DNA of 64,000 nucleotides from Anaerovibrio sp. (GCF_024697385.1 NZ_JAILFV010000120.1:1-64000), one strand, 5' to 3'; positions 30,902 through 42,664 are shown, numbered from the stretch's first letter. Program-made: numbers and translations. The notes: a model not told the origin generated them from the sequence alone.

Positions 30902-30950
30902 TAAAAATCCTGTATAACAGCATTATATCTGTTATACAGGATTATAACAT
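30902..30950 (-). terminator. Terminator hairpin (near-identical to 33640-33685)
   Basis: AATCCTGTATAACAGcattataTCTGTTATACAGGATT. Confidence 0.65.
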
Positions 30951-31007
30951 TTGATTCTGATTAATTTATGATTAATTTTAATTCAGCATCTCTACCGAAA
31001 AATATGG

Positions 31008-31433
31008 TTACCAGATACATTTCATGAATTTACGGTAATGCGCATCCAGGTAATCAATAATCACAGAGAACATGGTGTAAATCATATCCCCGTTCAGGTT
31101 ATCATCAACAACCAGGCATACATCCAGCATCAAATCTCCAGCTGAATTAAGATAGAGCTTGAAAGGCTTGTATGCCGCAGATTCCTCATTTATCATTTTC
31201 AGGAGCTCCAACTGATTGCTCTCAGTCAAAGCCTTTGGTGAAATCTGTACCCGCACCAGTGAAAAAATTGACTCATCCAGTATCACAATGAGTGGAAGCT
31301 GCTGCCCCTCCGTCGTGATACGGGAGCGAAATACCGTTGTTTGCTGACTGTCTCCTTCCAGCTCCTCTACCTCAAATACATGGATATCCTTTTCCTCCAG
31401 ATACGCTTTAAATGCCTCTGCTTTTTTATTCAT
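31008..31433 (-). CDS. YbjN-like domain protein
   Basis: 141 aa; pattern LPLIVILDESIFSLVRVQISP..LLKMINEESAAYKPFKLYLNSAGDLMLDVCL..YLDAHYRKFMK resembles YbjN/sensory-chaperone-like proteins. Confidence 0.5.
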   Translation of the reverse strand: MNKKAEAFKAYLEEKDIHVFEVEELEGDSQQTTVFRSRITTEGQQLPLIVILDESIFSLVRVQISPKALTESNQLELLKMINEESAAYKPFKLYLNSAGDLMLDVCLVVDDNLNGDMIYTMFSVIIDYLDAHYRKFMKCIW

Positions 31434-31465
31434 TTTATCAGTCTCCTTTTTTAATATATCTAATA

Positions 31466-33475
31466 TTATTCTACCACAATTTCAGCATCAGATGCATGTT
31501 GCCGACGAATAATATCAAGTGTTGATTCCATGCCGAAGAACACCGGTGCCTTCATGCGCCTGCCATACTCAGTCAACAGCCTGCTGTCAAAGGTATATTT
31601 ACCATGCTCATTCGTAACCCGTTCACGCATCATGTCCATCACACTGAGATTATCCCCGTAAAGCTTGTTATAATTTCTGCCAGCATCAACCAGTACAGCC
31701 CTCTTGGTCCGTACCTTCCCATCCTGATATAAATGGAAGCTACGCGCCTTACTGTCTGCCATATTAAAATTGTTCCAGTAGACAAGATTGGCTCCGTCCC
31801 GTACAGGAATGCCACCAAAGACGGCGAAATTCGTATAACTGTTGTCAACATGGATCTGATTCACCGCAAACATATCGTCTATCACCAGGTCTCCCTCGTC
31901 AACATGGAGATATCCCTGATTGGTCCAGAGATTCGGTATCCGTGTGCCGTACTGTGAGTGAATACCTCCCACAGAGACACCGCCGCTGATAAGCTTCTGA
32001 GCGCCTGCTCCTTTAAATGAAACCTGCAGAGGTGATGTACCGTCAGCAGCAACAATAGAACCAATCTGAATGAAATTGCCTGACAAGTCCACATCAGCAG
32101 TATTGCCGCCCCCCGCTTTTGCTGATACACGGTTAACATTTGATGCAGCAGTATTATCATCCATGTGAAGAACCACAGTCTCACCTTCAGCAAGATCCAG
32201 GGAGAGATCACCTTGGGAAAGTACAACACTTGTAGTACCACCTGAAGTGACATTATTGCCTTTGATTGACCCCTGTGCGATGCTGGAAATGTCTATGTTC
32301 CCTGCGGAAGTCACATTTTTCAGTTCGATATCGCCGGTTCCTGCACTGATTCCTATATTGCCCCCGACAGAATTGATATCTCCTACGGTATTTATATTTC
32401 CCTTGTCCGTCGTCATGGAAATATCTTCACTGGCCTGAATATAACGAGCTTTAAGATGTCCCCTTCCTCTTTAGGTGGGGGAAAACAAACTACAACAGCT
32501 GGCGAGCATATCTCCCAGCTCGTTGAAACGCTAATTGGAAGATTTTTCTTCTAAAGAAGAAAAAATTGAACAATGGCGTTATAATCCCCAACAATGATAT
32601 CTCCTTGATTAGCCTTAATCTTCACATTTCCATCTACATTCAAATCACTGTCTAAATAAACACTTCCTGCGTCTTCTGTATTAACCGTCAAATTTTTATT
32701 ACTTTGAATACGGTCAGTAACATGCAGGTCACCATTGCGTCCGGTCAGCTCTATATCAGCCCCGGACTGCAGTACACCGTTCTGGCTTATGATGATATTC
32801 TGGCTGCCTGGATTATACTGAGCTTCACCGGCTGACATGGATATATCCCCATTTTTAGTAGAGGTTTTGCCATAAATCATTATCTTGCCCAAATCAACTT
32901 TTGCATTGATATTATCCCGTGCAGTAACAGTTTCCACATCCGGGCCATTATCACCAATAGTAACATCTCCCGTTCCTACCTGAAGACCTATGCTTCCCCC
33001 GGTGGAGGTGATAGCAGAGCCTATATCAATATCGCCCTTATTCGTGGTCATGTTAATATCATCAACGGCTTTCACCTCATGTCCTACAACGATTTCGCCC
33101 TCATTTGTGGTGATATTCACAATTCCATTTACATTTACATCTGTATCAAAGTATACACTTCCCTTTTCTGAGACTTCAGTCGCAAGACTCTTTTTTGGCC
33201 TGAATACGGTCGGAAACATATGGAGACTCTTCCTTTTCTACTTGATTTTTCTTGGTGGCCTCATCCTCCGCTATCTGTTCCAATACCCTTTCCCGTTCCA
33301 TGTCCCTGCGGTCCCGCTCCATCTGTGCACCGGTGTCCATTCCCATCGCTGACTCTGCGACAGCCGTCCCATGACTCCCGGCAATCATACCAAGCAAAAG
33401 AGCAACAGAAATCAAATTGGATATCTTCATCATAATTCCCCTCTTATTCACATTTAACCCGACCTGAAAAAACAC
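31466..33475 (-). pseudogene. Filamentous-haemagglutinin-like adhesin remnant, frameshifted and interrupted by a hairpin repeat
   Basis: Signal peptide ORF 33176-33475, then repeat-rich ORF 32551-33219 in another frame, then ORF 31466-32416; repetitive GDI.VG / TT.KGDI.. beta-helix pattern continues across the 32440-32584 insertion. Confidence 0.8.
32440..32584 (-). repeat. Dispersed hairpin repeat, subtype A, copy 5 (inside adhesin gene)
   Basis: TATAACGAGCTTTAAGATGTCCCC..AACGCTAATTGGAAGATTTTTCTTCTAAAGAAGAAAAAATTGAACAATGGCGTTATAA. Confidence 0.95.
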
Positions 33476-33639
33476 GGACTTCTACAACATATTATTTAGA
33501 TATATTTTACCATAAAAAAGCTATGTAACTATCAGTTATCACCTGTTATCACAATCACCATTTCCTGATGATAGTAGCCGGACTCCACCTGATATATCTC
33601 CTTTTTGCCGAACATTTTATGCCAAACTTATTGCAGCAA

Positions 33640-33685
33640 AAAAATCCTGTATAACAGCATTGTATCTGTTACACAGGATTTTAAT
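33640..33685 (-). terminator. Terminator hairpin of the OmpM-like gene
   Basis: AAAATCCTGTATAACAGcattgtatCTGTTACACAGGATTTT with T-run on minus strand. Confidence 0.65.
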
Positions 33686-33704
33686 AATCGATTGTTTATT
33701 GTTC

Positions 33705-35054
33705 TTAGAACAGGAATTCTAACTGGCCAAAGTATTTCTTGCCATCAGTTTCGGCATCAGCAGTAAACTCCTTGCCCTTGAAGTATGCCAAAGAGCCTAC
33801 CACATTAGTGAACGGAGTAAAGGATACACCTATCTCCCAACCCTTCTGATTCTGATCACCTGTTGCCATTACACCATCAAAGGCAGGACTTGGTGCAGCC
33901 GCACGAGTAAGATACCTGTATGCACCGTAGATTCCGAAGGAACCAGGCTGGGAAGGATCTGCCTCACCATAGGAAAGCTGAACACTGTATGCCCGCTTCA
34001 TGGAAGCATCTACTCCGGAGCCCTTGAAGTTTTTGGCATATGCAGCTGCCAGACTGAGCTTGTCAGTAAAATTGTATGCTCCACCAACACTCCAGATATC
34101 CAGGGAACTGTCAGTATAATCACCAAGATTAATATATTCACCTACTTTGGAGCTGCGGAAGGTATGATAGGCAGCACCAAAGGTGTACTTGTCGGTTGTG
34201 GTCAATAACTCCAGTGAACCATAGGTTGCTACCGGGCTGTCTGTGGCAGGATCGCCAATCAGCATTCCGGCTTCATTGCTGTGCTTGCCAGGATCGAAAT
34301 TAAATCGGCCTGCCGTGAGAATTCCCTGCCATTTGTCCCCATAGGCAGCCTGAAAACCGACAACATCATCACTGATAACAAGACCACTGTCTGCTACTGA
34401 CTCAACAGGAACATGACCTATCATGAGATTTCCCTTATCGGAAAAGCTGGTCTCAGCAAATATTTCCTTAACAGAAAAATATGACCCATTATATGGAACA
34501 TCGTCACCGGCAGTAGCATTATGTGCTGCATTTGCATCCATGCTGTACTCCATGGTGGCATGAGCAGTCCAATTATCATTGATTGCCATGGTAGGATTGA
34601 GCTGTAATACCAATTGATTACCGGTCTGTCTGTCTCCAGGACGGTCATCGCTTCTATAAAGATACTTGACGGAACCATCCCAGGTAACATTATCTATACG
34701 CTTTTCCAGCTCATCAACACGGACACCAAGATTTTTTAATTCATCCTGAAATTCCACCGCCAGCTTATCAATCATTGCCTTATCAGCCCTGGATGTATCA
34801 CTGCTTAAAGAAGGTTTCTTGGCCATAGCCTTGGCCACAATCTGAGCCATTTCATACCTGGTCATGGTTTGATTCCCACGAAAAGTACCATCACCATAAC
34901 CATTTACCACCCCATCCTGCTGCAATTGACTGACAGCATCATACGCCCAATGATCTGCCGGCACATCACTAAATGGATTAACTGCAGCCAACGCAGAACT
35001 GGTTGCTCCAACAATCAAAGCAGCAGAAACAGCTGCTATAGCCTTTTTACTCAT
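33705..35054 (-). CDS. SLH-domain outer-membrane porin (OmpM/Mep45-like)
   Basis: Signal peptide MSKKAIAAVSAALIVGATSSALA; SLH motif NPFSDVPADHWAYDAVSQLQQDGVVNGYGDGTFRGNQTMTRYEMAQIVAKAM; coiled coil; beta-barrel ending QLEFLF. Confidence 0.9.
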   Translation of the reverse strand: MSKKAIAAVSAALIVGATSSALAAVNPFSDVPADHWAYDAVSQLQQDGVVNGYGDGTFRGNQTMTRYEMAQIVAKAMAKKPSLSSDTSRADKAMIDKLAVEFQDELKNLGVRVDELEKRIDNVTWDGSVKYLYRSDDRPGDRQTGNQLVLQLNPTMAINDNWTAHATMEYSMDANAAHNATAGDDVPYNGSYFSVKEIFAETSFSDKGNLMIGHVPVESVADSGLVISDDVVGFQAAYGDKWQGILTAGRFNFDPGKHSNEAGMLIGDPATDSPVATYGSLELLTTTDKYTFGAAYHTFRSSKVGEYINLGDYTDSSLDIWSVGGAYNFTDKLSLAAAYAKNFKGSGVDASMKRAYSVQLSYGEADPSQPGSFGIYGAYRYLTRAAAPSPAFDGVMATGDQNQKGWEIGVSFTPFTNVVGSLAYFKGKEFTADAETDGKKYFGQLEFLF

Positions 35055-35134
35055 ATGAAAATACCTCCAATACAATATGTTATCATCTCCACTATGAGAT
35101 GATAACATATTATTGGATATAATGCAAATGATTA

Positions 35135-36454
35135 TCAATATAAATATTTTTTAACTTTTCCCAAGGCTATCCCCGCGGCCTCTATCGTTTTATCTAGATC
35201 CTCATCAGTATGGGCCCCGGACATGAACAATGTTTCAAACTGAGAAGGTGCCAAATATATGCCCTGCTCCAGCATTTCCCTGAACCATACCTTGAAGGCC
35301 TCCTGATTGGATGCTGCAGAAGTTTCATAATCAACAACTTCCCGCTCATTAAAGAAAAATCCAAACATTGAGCCTGCCTGCTGTACCTGAAATGCTAATC
35401 CCAGTTCTCTTGCCTTGGCCGCGATTCCCAATACCAATTTCTTGGTTTTGATGGTAAGCACCCTGCTGTAATCCGGTTCTCCCGGCTCTGGTTCTTCAGT
35501 AATGATTCTGAGCGTTTCCAAGCCGGCAGTCATGGCCAACGGATTACCTGACAAGGTCCCTGCCTGATAAACCGGTCCGGCAGGAGCAACGCAGTTCATA
35601 ATATCTGCCCGTCCACCATAAGCCGCCACAGGAAGTCCACCGCCGATTATCTTACCAAGGCATGTAATATCCGGCTTGACTGCATATGCCTTTTGCGCTC
35701 CACCCAAGGAGGCACGGAAACCACACATCACCTCATCAAAAATAAGCAATGAACCACTTTCCTTTGTCAGCTTGCGGAGCAAATCCAAATATCCGGGTCT
35801 TGGCAACACCAATCCCATATTACCCGCCACCGGCTCAACGATAACTGCAGCTATTTCCTCGCCATGTTCATCCATAACCCTGGTAAAGGCCTCTGTATCA
35901 TTATATGGAATGGTAATTGTATCGTTGGCTGTACCTGGCGTAACTCCCGGGCTGTCCGGTACACCGAAGGTAGCCATCCCTGAGCCGGCCTTCACCAGCA
36001 GGCTGTCACTATGTCCATGGTAGCAACCAATAAATTTAACAATCTTATTGCGTCCCGTAAAGCCCCGGGCCAAACGCAAGGCGCTCATTGTTGCCTCTGT
36101 CCCTGAATTTACCATGCGAATGATCTCAATGGATGGATAAACCTCCATTACCAGCTTGGCCAGCTCACTTTCTATCAGTGTAGGCGCCCCATAGCTTGTG
36201 CCCCTTGCAGCAGCCTCCTGCAAAGCCTTGACTACCCTTGGATGGGCGTGTCCAACGACCATTGGGCCCCAGGAACCCACATAATCTATGTACTCGTTAC
36301 CATCTATGTCAAAAATATGACTGCCTTCAGCCCTGGCAATGAAAGGTGGATTACAGTCCACATTTCTGTAAGACCTGACCGGACTATTTACCCCACCAGG
36401 CATTAATCTCTTGGCTTCCTCAAAGGCAGCCGCTGATTTATCCAAAGTCAACAT
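35135..36454 (-). CDS. hemL: Glutamate-1-semialdehyde 2,1-aminomutase
   Basis: [71 protein letters not shown]; start set at MLTLDKS. Confidence 0.96.
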   Translation of the reverse strand: MLTLDKSAAAFEEAKRLMPGGVNSPVRSYRNVDCNPPFIARAEGSHIFDIDGNEYIDYVGSWGPMVVGHAHPRVVKALQEAAARGTSYGAPTLIESELAKLVMEVYPSIEIIRMVNSGTEATMSALRLARGFTGRNKIVKFIGCYHGHSDSLLVKAGSGMATFGVPDSPGVTPGTANDTITIPYNDTEAFTRVMDEHGEEIAAVIVEPVAGNMGLVLPRPGYLDLLRKLTKESGSLLIFDEVMCGFRASLGGAQKAYAVKPDITCLGKIIGGGLPVAAYGGRADIMNCVAPAGPVYQAGTLSGNPLAMTAGLETLRIITEEPEPGEPDYSRVLTIKTKKLVLGIAAKARELGLAFQVQQAGSMFGFFFNEREVVDYETSAASNQEAFKVWFREMLEQGIYLAPSQFETLFMSGAHTDEDLDKTIEAAGIALGKVKKYLY

Positions 36455-36482
36455 GATAATATTTCCTTTCCAAGATAATTGC

Positions 36483-37460
36483 TTATTTTTCATGCAGCCA
36501 GCCTGCTGCATCAATGGCATGATAAGTAATGATAATATCTGCACCTGCACGCTTCATGCTTGTAAGGGATTCCAATACAATGCGTTTTTCATCTATCCAG
36601 CCCTTGGCTGCAGCAGCTTTTACCATGGCATATTCACCACTTACATTATACACGGCCACCGGATGATTTATAGTGTCCCGTACCTGTCTTACAATATCAA
36701 GATACGCCAATGCCGGTTTTACCATAATAATATCTGCACCCTCGGCCAGATCCAGTTCAACCTCTTTCATGGCTTCCCTGCTATTGGCAGGATCCATCTG
36801 ATATGCCCGCCTATCACCAAATTGTGGTGCCGAATCAGCTGCATCCCGAAATGGCCCGTAATATCCCGACGCATATTTCACCGCATAGGACATAATGGAG
36901 ACATTGCTGTGGCCATCCTCATCAAGTGCTTCCCGGATAGCCGCCACACGACCATCCATCATATCTGAAGGCGCAATTATATCTGCCCCCGACTGAGCCT
37001 GACTAACCGCCACCTTCTGTAAAAGCTTTAAGGTAGCATCGTTATCCACATAATGTCCACAAAGTTGTCCACAATGACCATGGGTTGTATATTGGCAAAG
37101 ACAGACATCTCCAACTATAACCAGCTCCGGAACAGATTTTTTTATAGCACTTATGGCGCGCTGTACCGGTGAATTCATATCCCAGGCACTGGAGCCCTGT
37201 TCATCCTTGTATTCAGGCAACCCGAAAACTTCTACTGCCGGTATTCCCAGATCATGAATTGTTCTGGCTATTTCCACGGCCTTATCCACAGATAAATGGT
37301 AACAGCCTGGCATACTGGATATTTCTTCCCTGACATTATTACCTGGCACAACAAAAATCGGATAAACAAAATCTTTTACCGAGATACTTGTCTCCCTCAC
37401 CATGGAACGAATATTTTCATTGATGCGCATCCGCCGTGGGCGGAGCTTCTGTTCAATCAT
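36483..37460 (-). CDS. hemB: Porphobilinogen synthase
   Basis: [55 protein letters not shown]. Confidence 0.96.
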   Translation of the reverse strand: MIEQKLRPRRMRINENIRSMVRETSISVKDFVYPIFVVPGNNVREEISSMPGCYHLSVDKAVEIARTIHDLGIPAVEVFGLPEYKDEQGSSAWDMNSPVQRAISAIKKSVPELVIVGDVCLCQYTTHGHCGQLCGHYVDNDATLKLLQKVAVSQAQSGADIIAPSDMMDGRVAAIREALDEDGHSNVSIMSYAVKYASGYYGPFRDAADSAPQFGDRRAYQMDPANSREAMKEVELDLAEGADIIMVKPALAYLDIVRQVRDTINHPVAVYNVSGEYAMVKAAAAKGWIDEKRIVLESLTSMKRAGADIIITYHAIDAAGWLHEK

Positions 37461-38974
37461 ATAAATGCCTCCTTAATAGCATCTACCAATCCGGATATTG
37501 TATATTCTTCTGCCACAATATCAGCCTTGAGTCCGTACTTTGTCAGCGTATTGGCAGTAACAGGTCCAATAGCGGCAATGCACGCAGACTGAATCAAATC
37601 CCTTGAATCAATGAGCTTCAGGAGATTGACCACAGTAGATGAACTGGTAAAGGTTATTACATCGATTTTTCCCTCTATGAGAAGTTCCCTTATATTATCT
37701 GACTCCATGTCACCTATAACAGTATTATAGACAGGTATTACATCTACTATTGCACCTTTTTCCCTCAAAGCATCCGGCAGTACTTCCCGTGCTTCTGCAG
37801 CCCGGGGAATCAACACCCTGCTCCCGGGGCCTACTTCCTTTTGCATGGCATCAATTATCCCCTCTGCCTGATATCGCTCCGGAATAATATCAGCCACCAA
37901 TCCGTGTACAGCCAATTCCTCAGCAGTAGCCGTTCCTATGGCACATATTTTATTTTTCCCCAAAGCTCTGGCATCCAGCTCTTTGGCCTGCAGCCTGTTC
38001 CAAAAATGTTTTACACCATTGGTGCTGGTAAAAACAATCCAATCATATCCGGCAATTTCTTCTATTGCCCTATCAATCATTCCGTAGGCATCTGCAGGCT
38101 CTTCAATTTTAATGGCAGGCGCCTCCACGCATTCCGCTCCCAAAAATTCCAGAGCCTCCATGAGCCTGGATGCCTGTGGCCTGGCCCGGGTAACAAGTAT
38201 CCGCCTGCCAAACAAAGGCCTCATTGCAGGATTGTCAAACCATGCAAGCTTATCCCTGAGAGATACAACATTGCCCACCATAAAAATACATGGTGGCTTA
38301 ATATTTTCCCGCTCCACCATTTGGGCTGCATCAGACAGGATTGTAGTCCACACCTGCTGTTGTGGCTTTGTTCCCCACCTGATAACAGCTACAGGAGTAT
38401 CGGGATTTCTACCGTATTCAATTAATTTTGCTGTTATACCGGGCAAATTTGCTATCCCCATCAAAAAAACCAGCGTATCCGTGGCCGTTGCCAATTGCGG
38501 CCAATTTATATCTGAGTGCTCCTTTGCAGGATCCTCATGTCCGGTAACAACTGCAAAGGAAGCGGCTATCCCTCGGTGTGTAACCGGAATCCCGGCATAT
38601 GCCGGCACAGATACTGCCGATGTTACGCCAGGAACAATTTCGAATCTGATGCCATTTTCCTGAAGCAGCAGGGCTTCCTCCCCACCGCGCCCAAAAACAA
38701 ATGGATCTCCGCCTTTAAGCCTGACCACAGTTTTACCTTCCATGGCCAGATCCACCAGCAGCTGGCATATTTTTTCCTGGGTCATGGTATGCCTGTTGGA
38801 AGCTTTGCCCACATAGATCTTTTCGACATTCTCTGCCGCATATTGCAAAATACGCTTATCGGCCAAACGGTCATAAACAACCACATCCGCCGTTCCTAAG
38901 CATTCTACTGCTTTCATCGTCATCAACCCTGGGTCACCTGGGCCTGCACCAACCAAAAAAACCGTCCCTGACAT
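37457..38974 (-). CDS. Uroporphyrinogen-III C-methyltransferase / uroporphyrinogen-III synthase fusion (CobA-HemD)
   Basis: [44 protein letters not shown]-terminal [29 protein letters not shown]. Confidence 0.94.
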   Translation of the reverse strand: MSGTVFLVGAGPGDPGLMTMKAVECLGTADVVVYDRLADKRILQYAAENVEKIYVGKASNRHTMTQEKICQLLVDLAMEGKTVVRLKGGDPFVFGRGGEEALLLQENGIRFEIVPGVTSAVSVPAYAGIPVTHRGIAASFAVVTGHEDPAKEHSDINWPQLATATDTLVFLMGIANLPGITAKLIEYGRNPDTPVAVIRWGTKPQQQVWTTILSDAAQMVERENIKPPCIFMVGNVVSLRDKLAWFDNPAMRPLFGRRILVTRARPQASRLMEALEFLGAECVEAPAIKIEEPADAYGMIDRAIEEIAGYDWIVFTSTNGVKHFWNRLQAKELDARALGKNKICAIGTATAEELAVHGLVADIIPERYQAEGIIDAMQKEVGPGSRVLIPRAAEAREVLPDALREKGAIVDVIPVYNTVIGDMESDNIRELLIEGKIDVITFTSSSTVVNLLKLIDSRDLIQSACIAAIGPVTANTLTKYGLKADIVAEEYTISGLVDAIKEAFI

Positions 38975-38995
38975 CTATCCAATCTCCTTAATCAG

Positions 38996-39928
38996 CTAAA
39001 TTTCTATACCCAGTTCCTGCAATATACCCTGACCACCTGCAGCCAAAAGGCCTTCAGCCAGCCTGCACCCCAACGTAACGCCATCGGCAGGATTACCGGT
39101 TATTTCATCACGATATACACATGCCCCATCAAGGGATGCAATAACCCCTTCCACATGGAGGCTCCCCTCAGCAATAGAAGCATATACACCCACCGGCACC
39201 TGACAGCCCCCCTGGACCTTGCCCAGAAATGCCCGCTCAGCACCTGTACATATGCTGGTATCACTATCATCAAGAAATGCTATCATCTCATTTATAACAG
39301 TATCATCGGCTCTGCTTTCTATAGCCAGTGCCCCTTGTCCCACTGCAGGCAGACATATATCCTTGCCTAATATATCTGTCGCCAGGTGTCCCAACCCCAG
39401 CCGCTTTAAGCCCACAGATGCCAGGATTATCCCATCAAAATGGTCTTCCTCCAGCCGTCTTAAACGCGTATTGACATTCCCCCTAAGATTGCAGATATCC
39501 AAGTCCGGTCTGACACTCAGCAATTGTGCCCTGCGCCTGAGACTGGATGTACCTATCCTGGCTCCCGGCGGAAGCTTGTCAAAATGCTTATATTGGGGGC
39601 TGACCAGTGCATCCCACGGATCTGTACGACGGGTGACCGCAGTAATTTTAAGGCCCTCAGGCAGGGTTACCGGCATATCCTTCAGGCTATGAACTGCAAT
39701 ATCGATTTCTCCCGCAAGCATGGCTGTTTCCAGCTCTTTGGTAAACAGTCCCTTACCACCTATCCTGGCCAAAGGTGCATCAATAATCCTATCCCCCTTG
39801 GTAGTAATAAGCTGCTTTTCAACCACTGTATCAGGATATTTTCTTTGTATCTCACCAGCTACATAATCAGCCTGCCATAATGCCAGCTGGCTGCTTCTCG
39901 TACCAATTACGATCCTATTCCTGTTCAT
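38996..39928 (-). CDS. hemC: Hydroxymethylbilane synthase
   Basis: IVIGTRSSQLALWQADYV; ARIGTSSLRRRAQLL..NLRGNVNTRLRRL; start set at MNRNRIV. Confidence 0.96.
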   Translation of the reverse strand: MNRNRIVIGTRSSQLALWQADYVAGEIQRKYPDTVVEKQLITTKGDRIIDAPLARIGGKGLFTKELETAMLAGEIDIAVHSLKDMPVTLPEGLKITAVTRRTDPWDALVSPQYKHFDKLPPGARIGTSSLRRRAQLLSVRPDLDICNLRGNVNTRLRRLEEDHFDGIILASVGLKRLGLGHLATDILGKDICLPAVGQGALAIESRADDTVINEMIAFLDDSDTSICTGAERAFLGKVQGGCQVPVGVYASIAEGSLHVEGVIASLDGACVYRDEITGNPADGVTLGCRLAEGLLAAGGQGILQELGIEI

Positions 39929-41213
39929 CCATCGTTTCCTCCTGCAGCTTGAACAATTTTCTGATTGCAAACTTCAATACGCGCTCCCTGGAAGTCCCTG
40001 CCATTTTATTTACCATCCGCATAGGATCCCTAAGCATTTTTCTGACTATCATGCGAGTCATTTTATCAATAATCCGCAGCTCATCATCAGTAATATCAGG
40101 CAGCTTGCGCATAGCTCGCCGTACTTCCTGAGACCGGATGAATTCTGCCTTATCTGAAAGCTGTGCCATTATCGGTTGCATGGACAGATATTCCAGCCGT
40201 TCCATCAACAAATCCAGTTCTTCCCGGATGATTTTTTCTGCCAAAAGGCCTTCCTTGCGACGTTCCTGGATATTGTCATCTACCACGGCCTTCAAATCAT
40301 CAATATTGAACAGCTTAACGCCGGGACAATCCCCCACAGCCGGGTCTACATCCCTTGGCACAGCAATATCTATCAGCACCAATGGTTTGCCCTGGCGACT
40401 GTCGATAGCATGTAATACCTCTTTCTTATGTATGACATAATGTGGAGCCCCGGTAGAAGTAATAACAATATCCATGGACTGCAGGAGGCCATATACCTCA
40501 GGCCACTCCACGGCCTGCCCGTTAAATCTTTCCGCCAGCTCTGTTGCCCTTTCTACATGACGATTTGCCACATAAAGGGATTTTAGCCCTCTGGAAACCA
40601 AATGTGTTGCTGTAAGCTCGGCCATTTTACCGGCCCCAAACAGCAATACCTGACAGTCTGTAAAATCCCCCAATATATCCCTTGCCAACTCAACAGCTGC
40701 GTAGCTGACCGATACAGCACTGTAAGCTATACGAGTCTCAGAACGCACCCTCTTTCCTGTTGCAATGGCGCGGTTAAACATAAGATTAAGTACCGTGCTT
40801 GTGGCATTGGACGACTGGGCTATATTATATGCCTGCTTAACCTGACTTAGTATCTGGCCTTCACCTATAACCAAAGAGTCAAGGCTTGCCGTGACCCGAA
40901 GTAAATGCTCAATACATTCTTCATCAGCATAACAATATGTATATTCTTCAAAAAATTCCCCGGAGCATTCTGTATTATTCAAATCCATCCAAAATTTAGC
41001 TACAGCCCCGACACAGTCCCGCCTTACCACCGCATAAATTTCACTGCGATTACAGGTTGACAGGACGACCGCCTCATTAATATCGTCATAGGCATAAAGC
41101 TTTTCCAGCCCTTTCCTGATAACCTCAGGGGGCAAACAGAACTTTTCCCTGATTTCAACGGGTGCTGTCCGATGATTTAATCCCAGCACAATTAATTGAA
41201 TTCCTGATTTCAT
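39915..41213 (-). CDS. hemA: Glutamyl-tRNA reductase
   Basis: LGLNHRTAPVEIREKF; AVVLSTCNRSEIYAV; ESLVIGEGQIL-type motif SLDSLVIGEGQILSQVKQAY. Confidence 0.96.
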   Translation of the reverse strand: MKSGIQLIVLGLNHRTAPVEIREKFCLPPEVIRKGLEKLYAYDDINEAVVLSTCNRSEIYAVVRRDCVGAVAKFWMDLNNTECSGEFFEEYTYCYADEECIEHLLRVTASLDSLVIGEGQILSQVKQAYNIAQSSNATSTVLNLMFNRAIATGKRVRSETRIAYSAVSVSYAAVELARDILGDFTDCQVLLFGAGKMAELTATHLVSRGLKSLYVANRHVERATELAERFNGQAVEWPEVYGLLQSMDIVITSTGAPHYVIHKKEVLHAIDSRQGKPLVLIDIAVPRDVDPAVGDCPGVKLFNIDDLKAVVDDNIQERRKEGLLAEKIIREELDLLMERLEYLSMQPIMAQLSDKAEFIRSQEVRRAMRKLPDITDDELRIIDKMTRMIVRKMLRDPMRMVNKMAGTSRERVLKFAIRKLFKLQEETMDEQE

Positions 41214-41808
41214 TTTTCGCTCGCTTCAAATCCTTATCCAAAATTAATTGAATAATATCCTCCTTCAATACCTGTTTCCAAAGCAACTCACGGGTGCGGG
41301 ACGAATCACCGCTTTTTATCAGCTCCTGCCGCAAATTCTGCAGAAATTCGGCCATCTCCCCAAAGCCCTCATGATATCGCCTTTCCAAATCCTTGCGCAA
41401 TAGTCTTACAAAAGCCGGGCTGGCACCATCGCTGGAAACTGCAAAGGTAACACTGCCACGCTTTACCACACCGGGCACTGTAAAATCACACAGCTCCGGA
41501 GCAGATGCCACATTCACCAATGCCCCGGCCGCCCTGGCCTCAGCTGCAGCCTGTCGGTTTACAACAGCATCGTCTGTTGCACAAAAAACACAAAAAAAAT
41601 CCTGCAGCAAGCCTTTGCTGTAAGTTGTCTTGTTCCATGATACCTTATTGACCTTGACCATATCTGTGAGCTTTTCAGTTAATGTCGGTGCAATAATTGT
41701 TACATCCGCCCCGGCTTCCACCAGCCTTAATATTTTACGGGTTGCAACCTCCCCACCGCCAACAACGGCACAGCGCCTGTTCGTCAATACAAGATTGATA
41801 GGATACAT
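41155..41808 (-). CDS. Precorrin-2 dehydrogenase (siroheme synthase N-terminal domain type)
   Basis: MYPINLVLTNRRCAVVGGGEVATRKILRLVEAGADVTIIAP; DFTVPGVVKRGSVTFAVSSDGASPAFVRLLR. Confidence 0.9.
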   Translation of the reverse strand: MYPINLVLTNRRCAVVGGGEVATRKILRLVEAGADVTIIAPTLTEKLTDMVKVNKVSWNKTTYSKGLLQDFFCVFCATDDAVVNRQAAAEARAAGALVNVASAPELCDFTVPGVVKRGSVTFAVSSDGASPAFVRLLRKDLERRYHEGFGEMAEFLQNLRQELIKSGDSSRTRELLWKQVLKEDIIQLILDKDLKRAKNEIRNSINCAGIKSSDSTR

Positions 41809-41887
41809 ATTATCTCCAAAACACAACACATAAATTAGTGAATCAGATTCACTTTTCAAATTATATAATATATTATCACAAAATAAA

Positions 41888-41912
41888 AGAGCCATAGCAG
41901 TATGCTATGGCC
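41888..41912 (-). terminator. Terminator after response regulator
   Basis: GCCATAGCagtatGCTATGGC with T-rich tract on minus strand. Confidence 0.65.
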
Positions 41913-41923
41913 CACGCCTATCA

Positions 41924-42598
41924 TCAGTCCAGTTTCATAATATTGTGCTTAAGCACATAAATCAATGCCTGAGTGCGGTCACCAACATCCAGCTTCCGGA
42001 AAATATTTGTCAAATGATTTTTGACTGTCTTCTCGCTTACAAACAGGGTTTTGGCAATTTCCTGATTACTGAACCCCTTGGCGATACAGGATAATACATC
42101 CAGCTCCCTGGCGGTAAGCCGTCCACTGCGACCGGAACGCCAAAGAGCCTTGGCTTTTTCGTTTATATTGTCATCATCCCGTATGCAGCCAAAAATACGC
42201 TCCTCCAACTCAGGATATATAAATACTCCACCATTATTCACAATGTGAATGGCCTTGATAAGCATATCAGGCTCCACATCCTTTAACAAATAGCCCGAAG
42301 CACCATTTTTCAACATTTCTATTACATAATTATCATTATCATGAATAGTCAACGCTATGATTTTAGTATCACACTTAACGGTCTGAAGCTGCTTGGCAAC
42401 ATCCAGTCCACTTATTCCGCCTGGCATGTTGATATCCAATAATAAAACATCTGGTTGTAAGACCAGGGTCCTTGCCATGGTCTCCTGACCATCACCGGTT
42501 TCCCCTACAACTTCAATATCCTCTTCAAAATTCAGCACCCTCTTAATGCCTTGTCTTAAAAGGACATGATCATCAGCAATCATCACTCTTATTGCCAT
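41924..42598 (-). CDS. NarL/FixJ-type response regulator
   Basis: Receiver domain MIADDHVLLRQGIKRVL; LuxR HTH RLTARELDVLSCIAKGFSNQEIAKTLFVSEKTVKNHLTNIFRKL. Confidence 0.93.
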   Translation of the reverse strand: MAIRVMIADDHVLLRQGIKRVLNFEEDIEVVGETGDGQETMARTLVLQPDVLLLDINMPGGISGLDVAKQLQTVKCDTKIIALTIHDNDNYVIEMLKNGASGYLLKDVEPDMLIKAIHIVNNGGVFIYPELEERIFGCIRDDDNINEKAKALWRSGRSGRLTARELDVLSCIAKGFSNQEIAKTLFVSEKTVKNHLTNIFRKLDVGDRTQALIYVLKHNIMKLD

Positions 42599-42664
42599 TA
42601 CAATTCCCTCTCTTCATGTTCTCCAACAAGATAATACATTATCATTATAACATACATAAATTTT

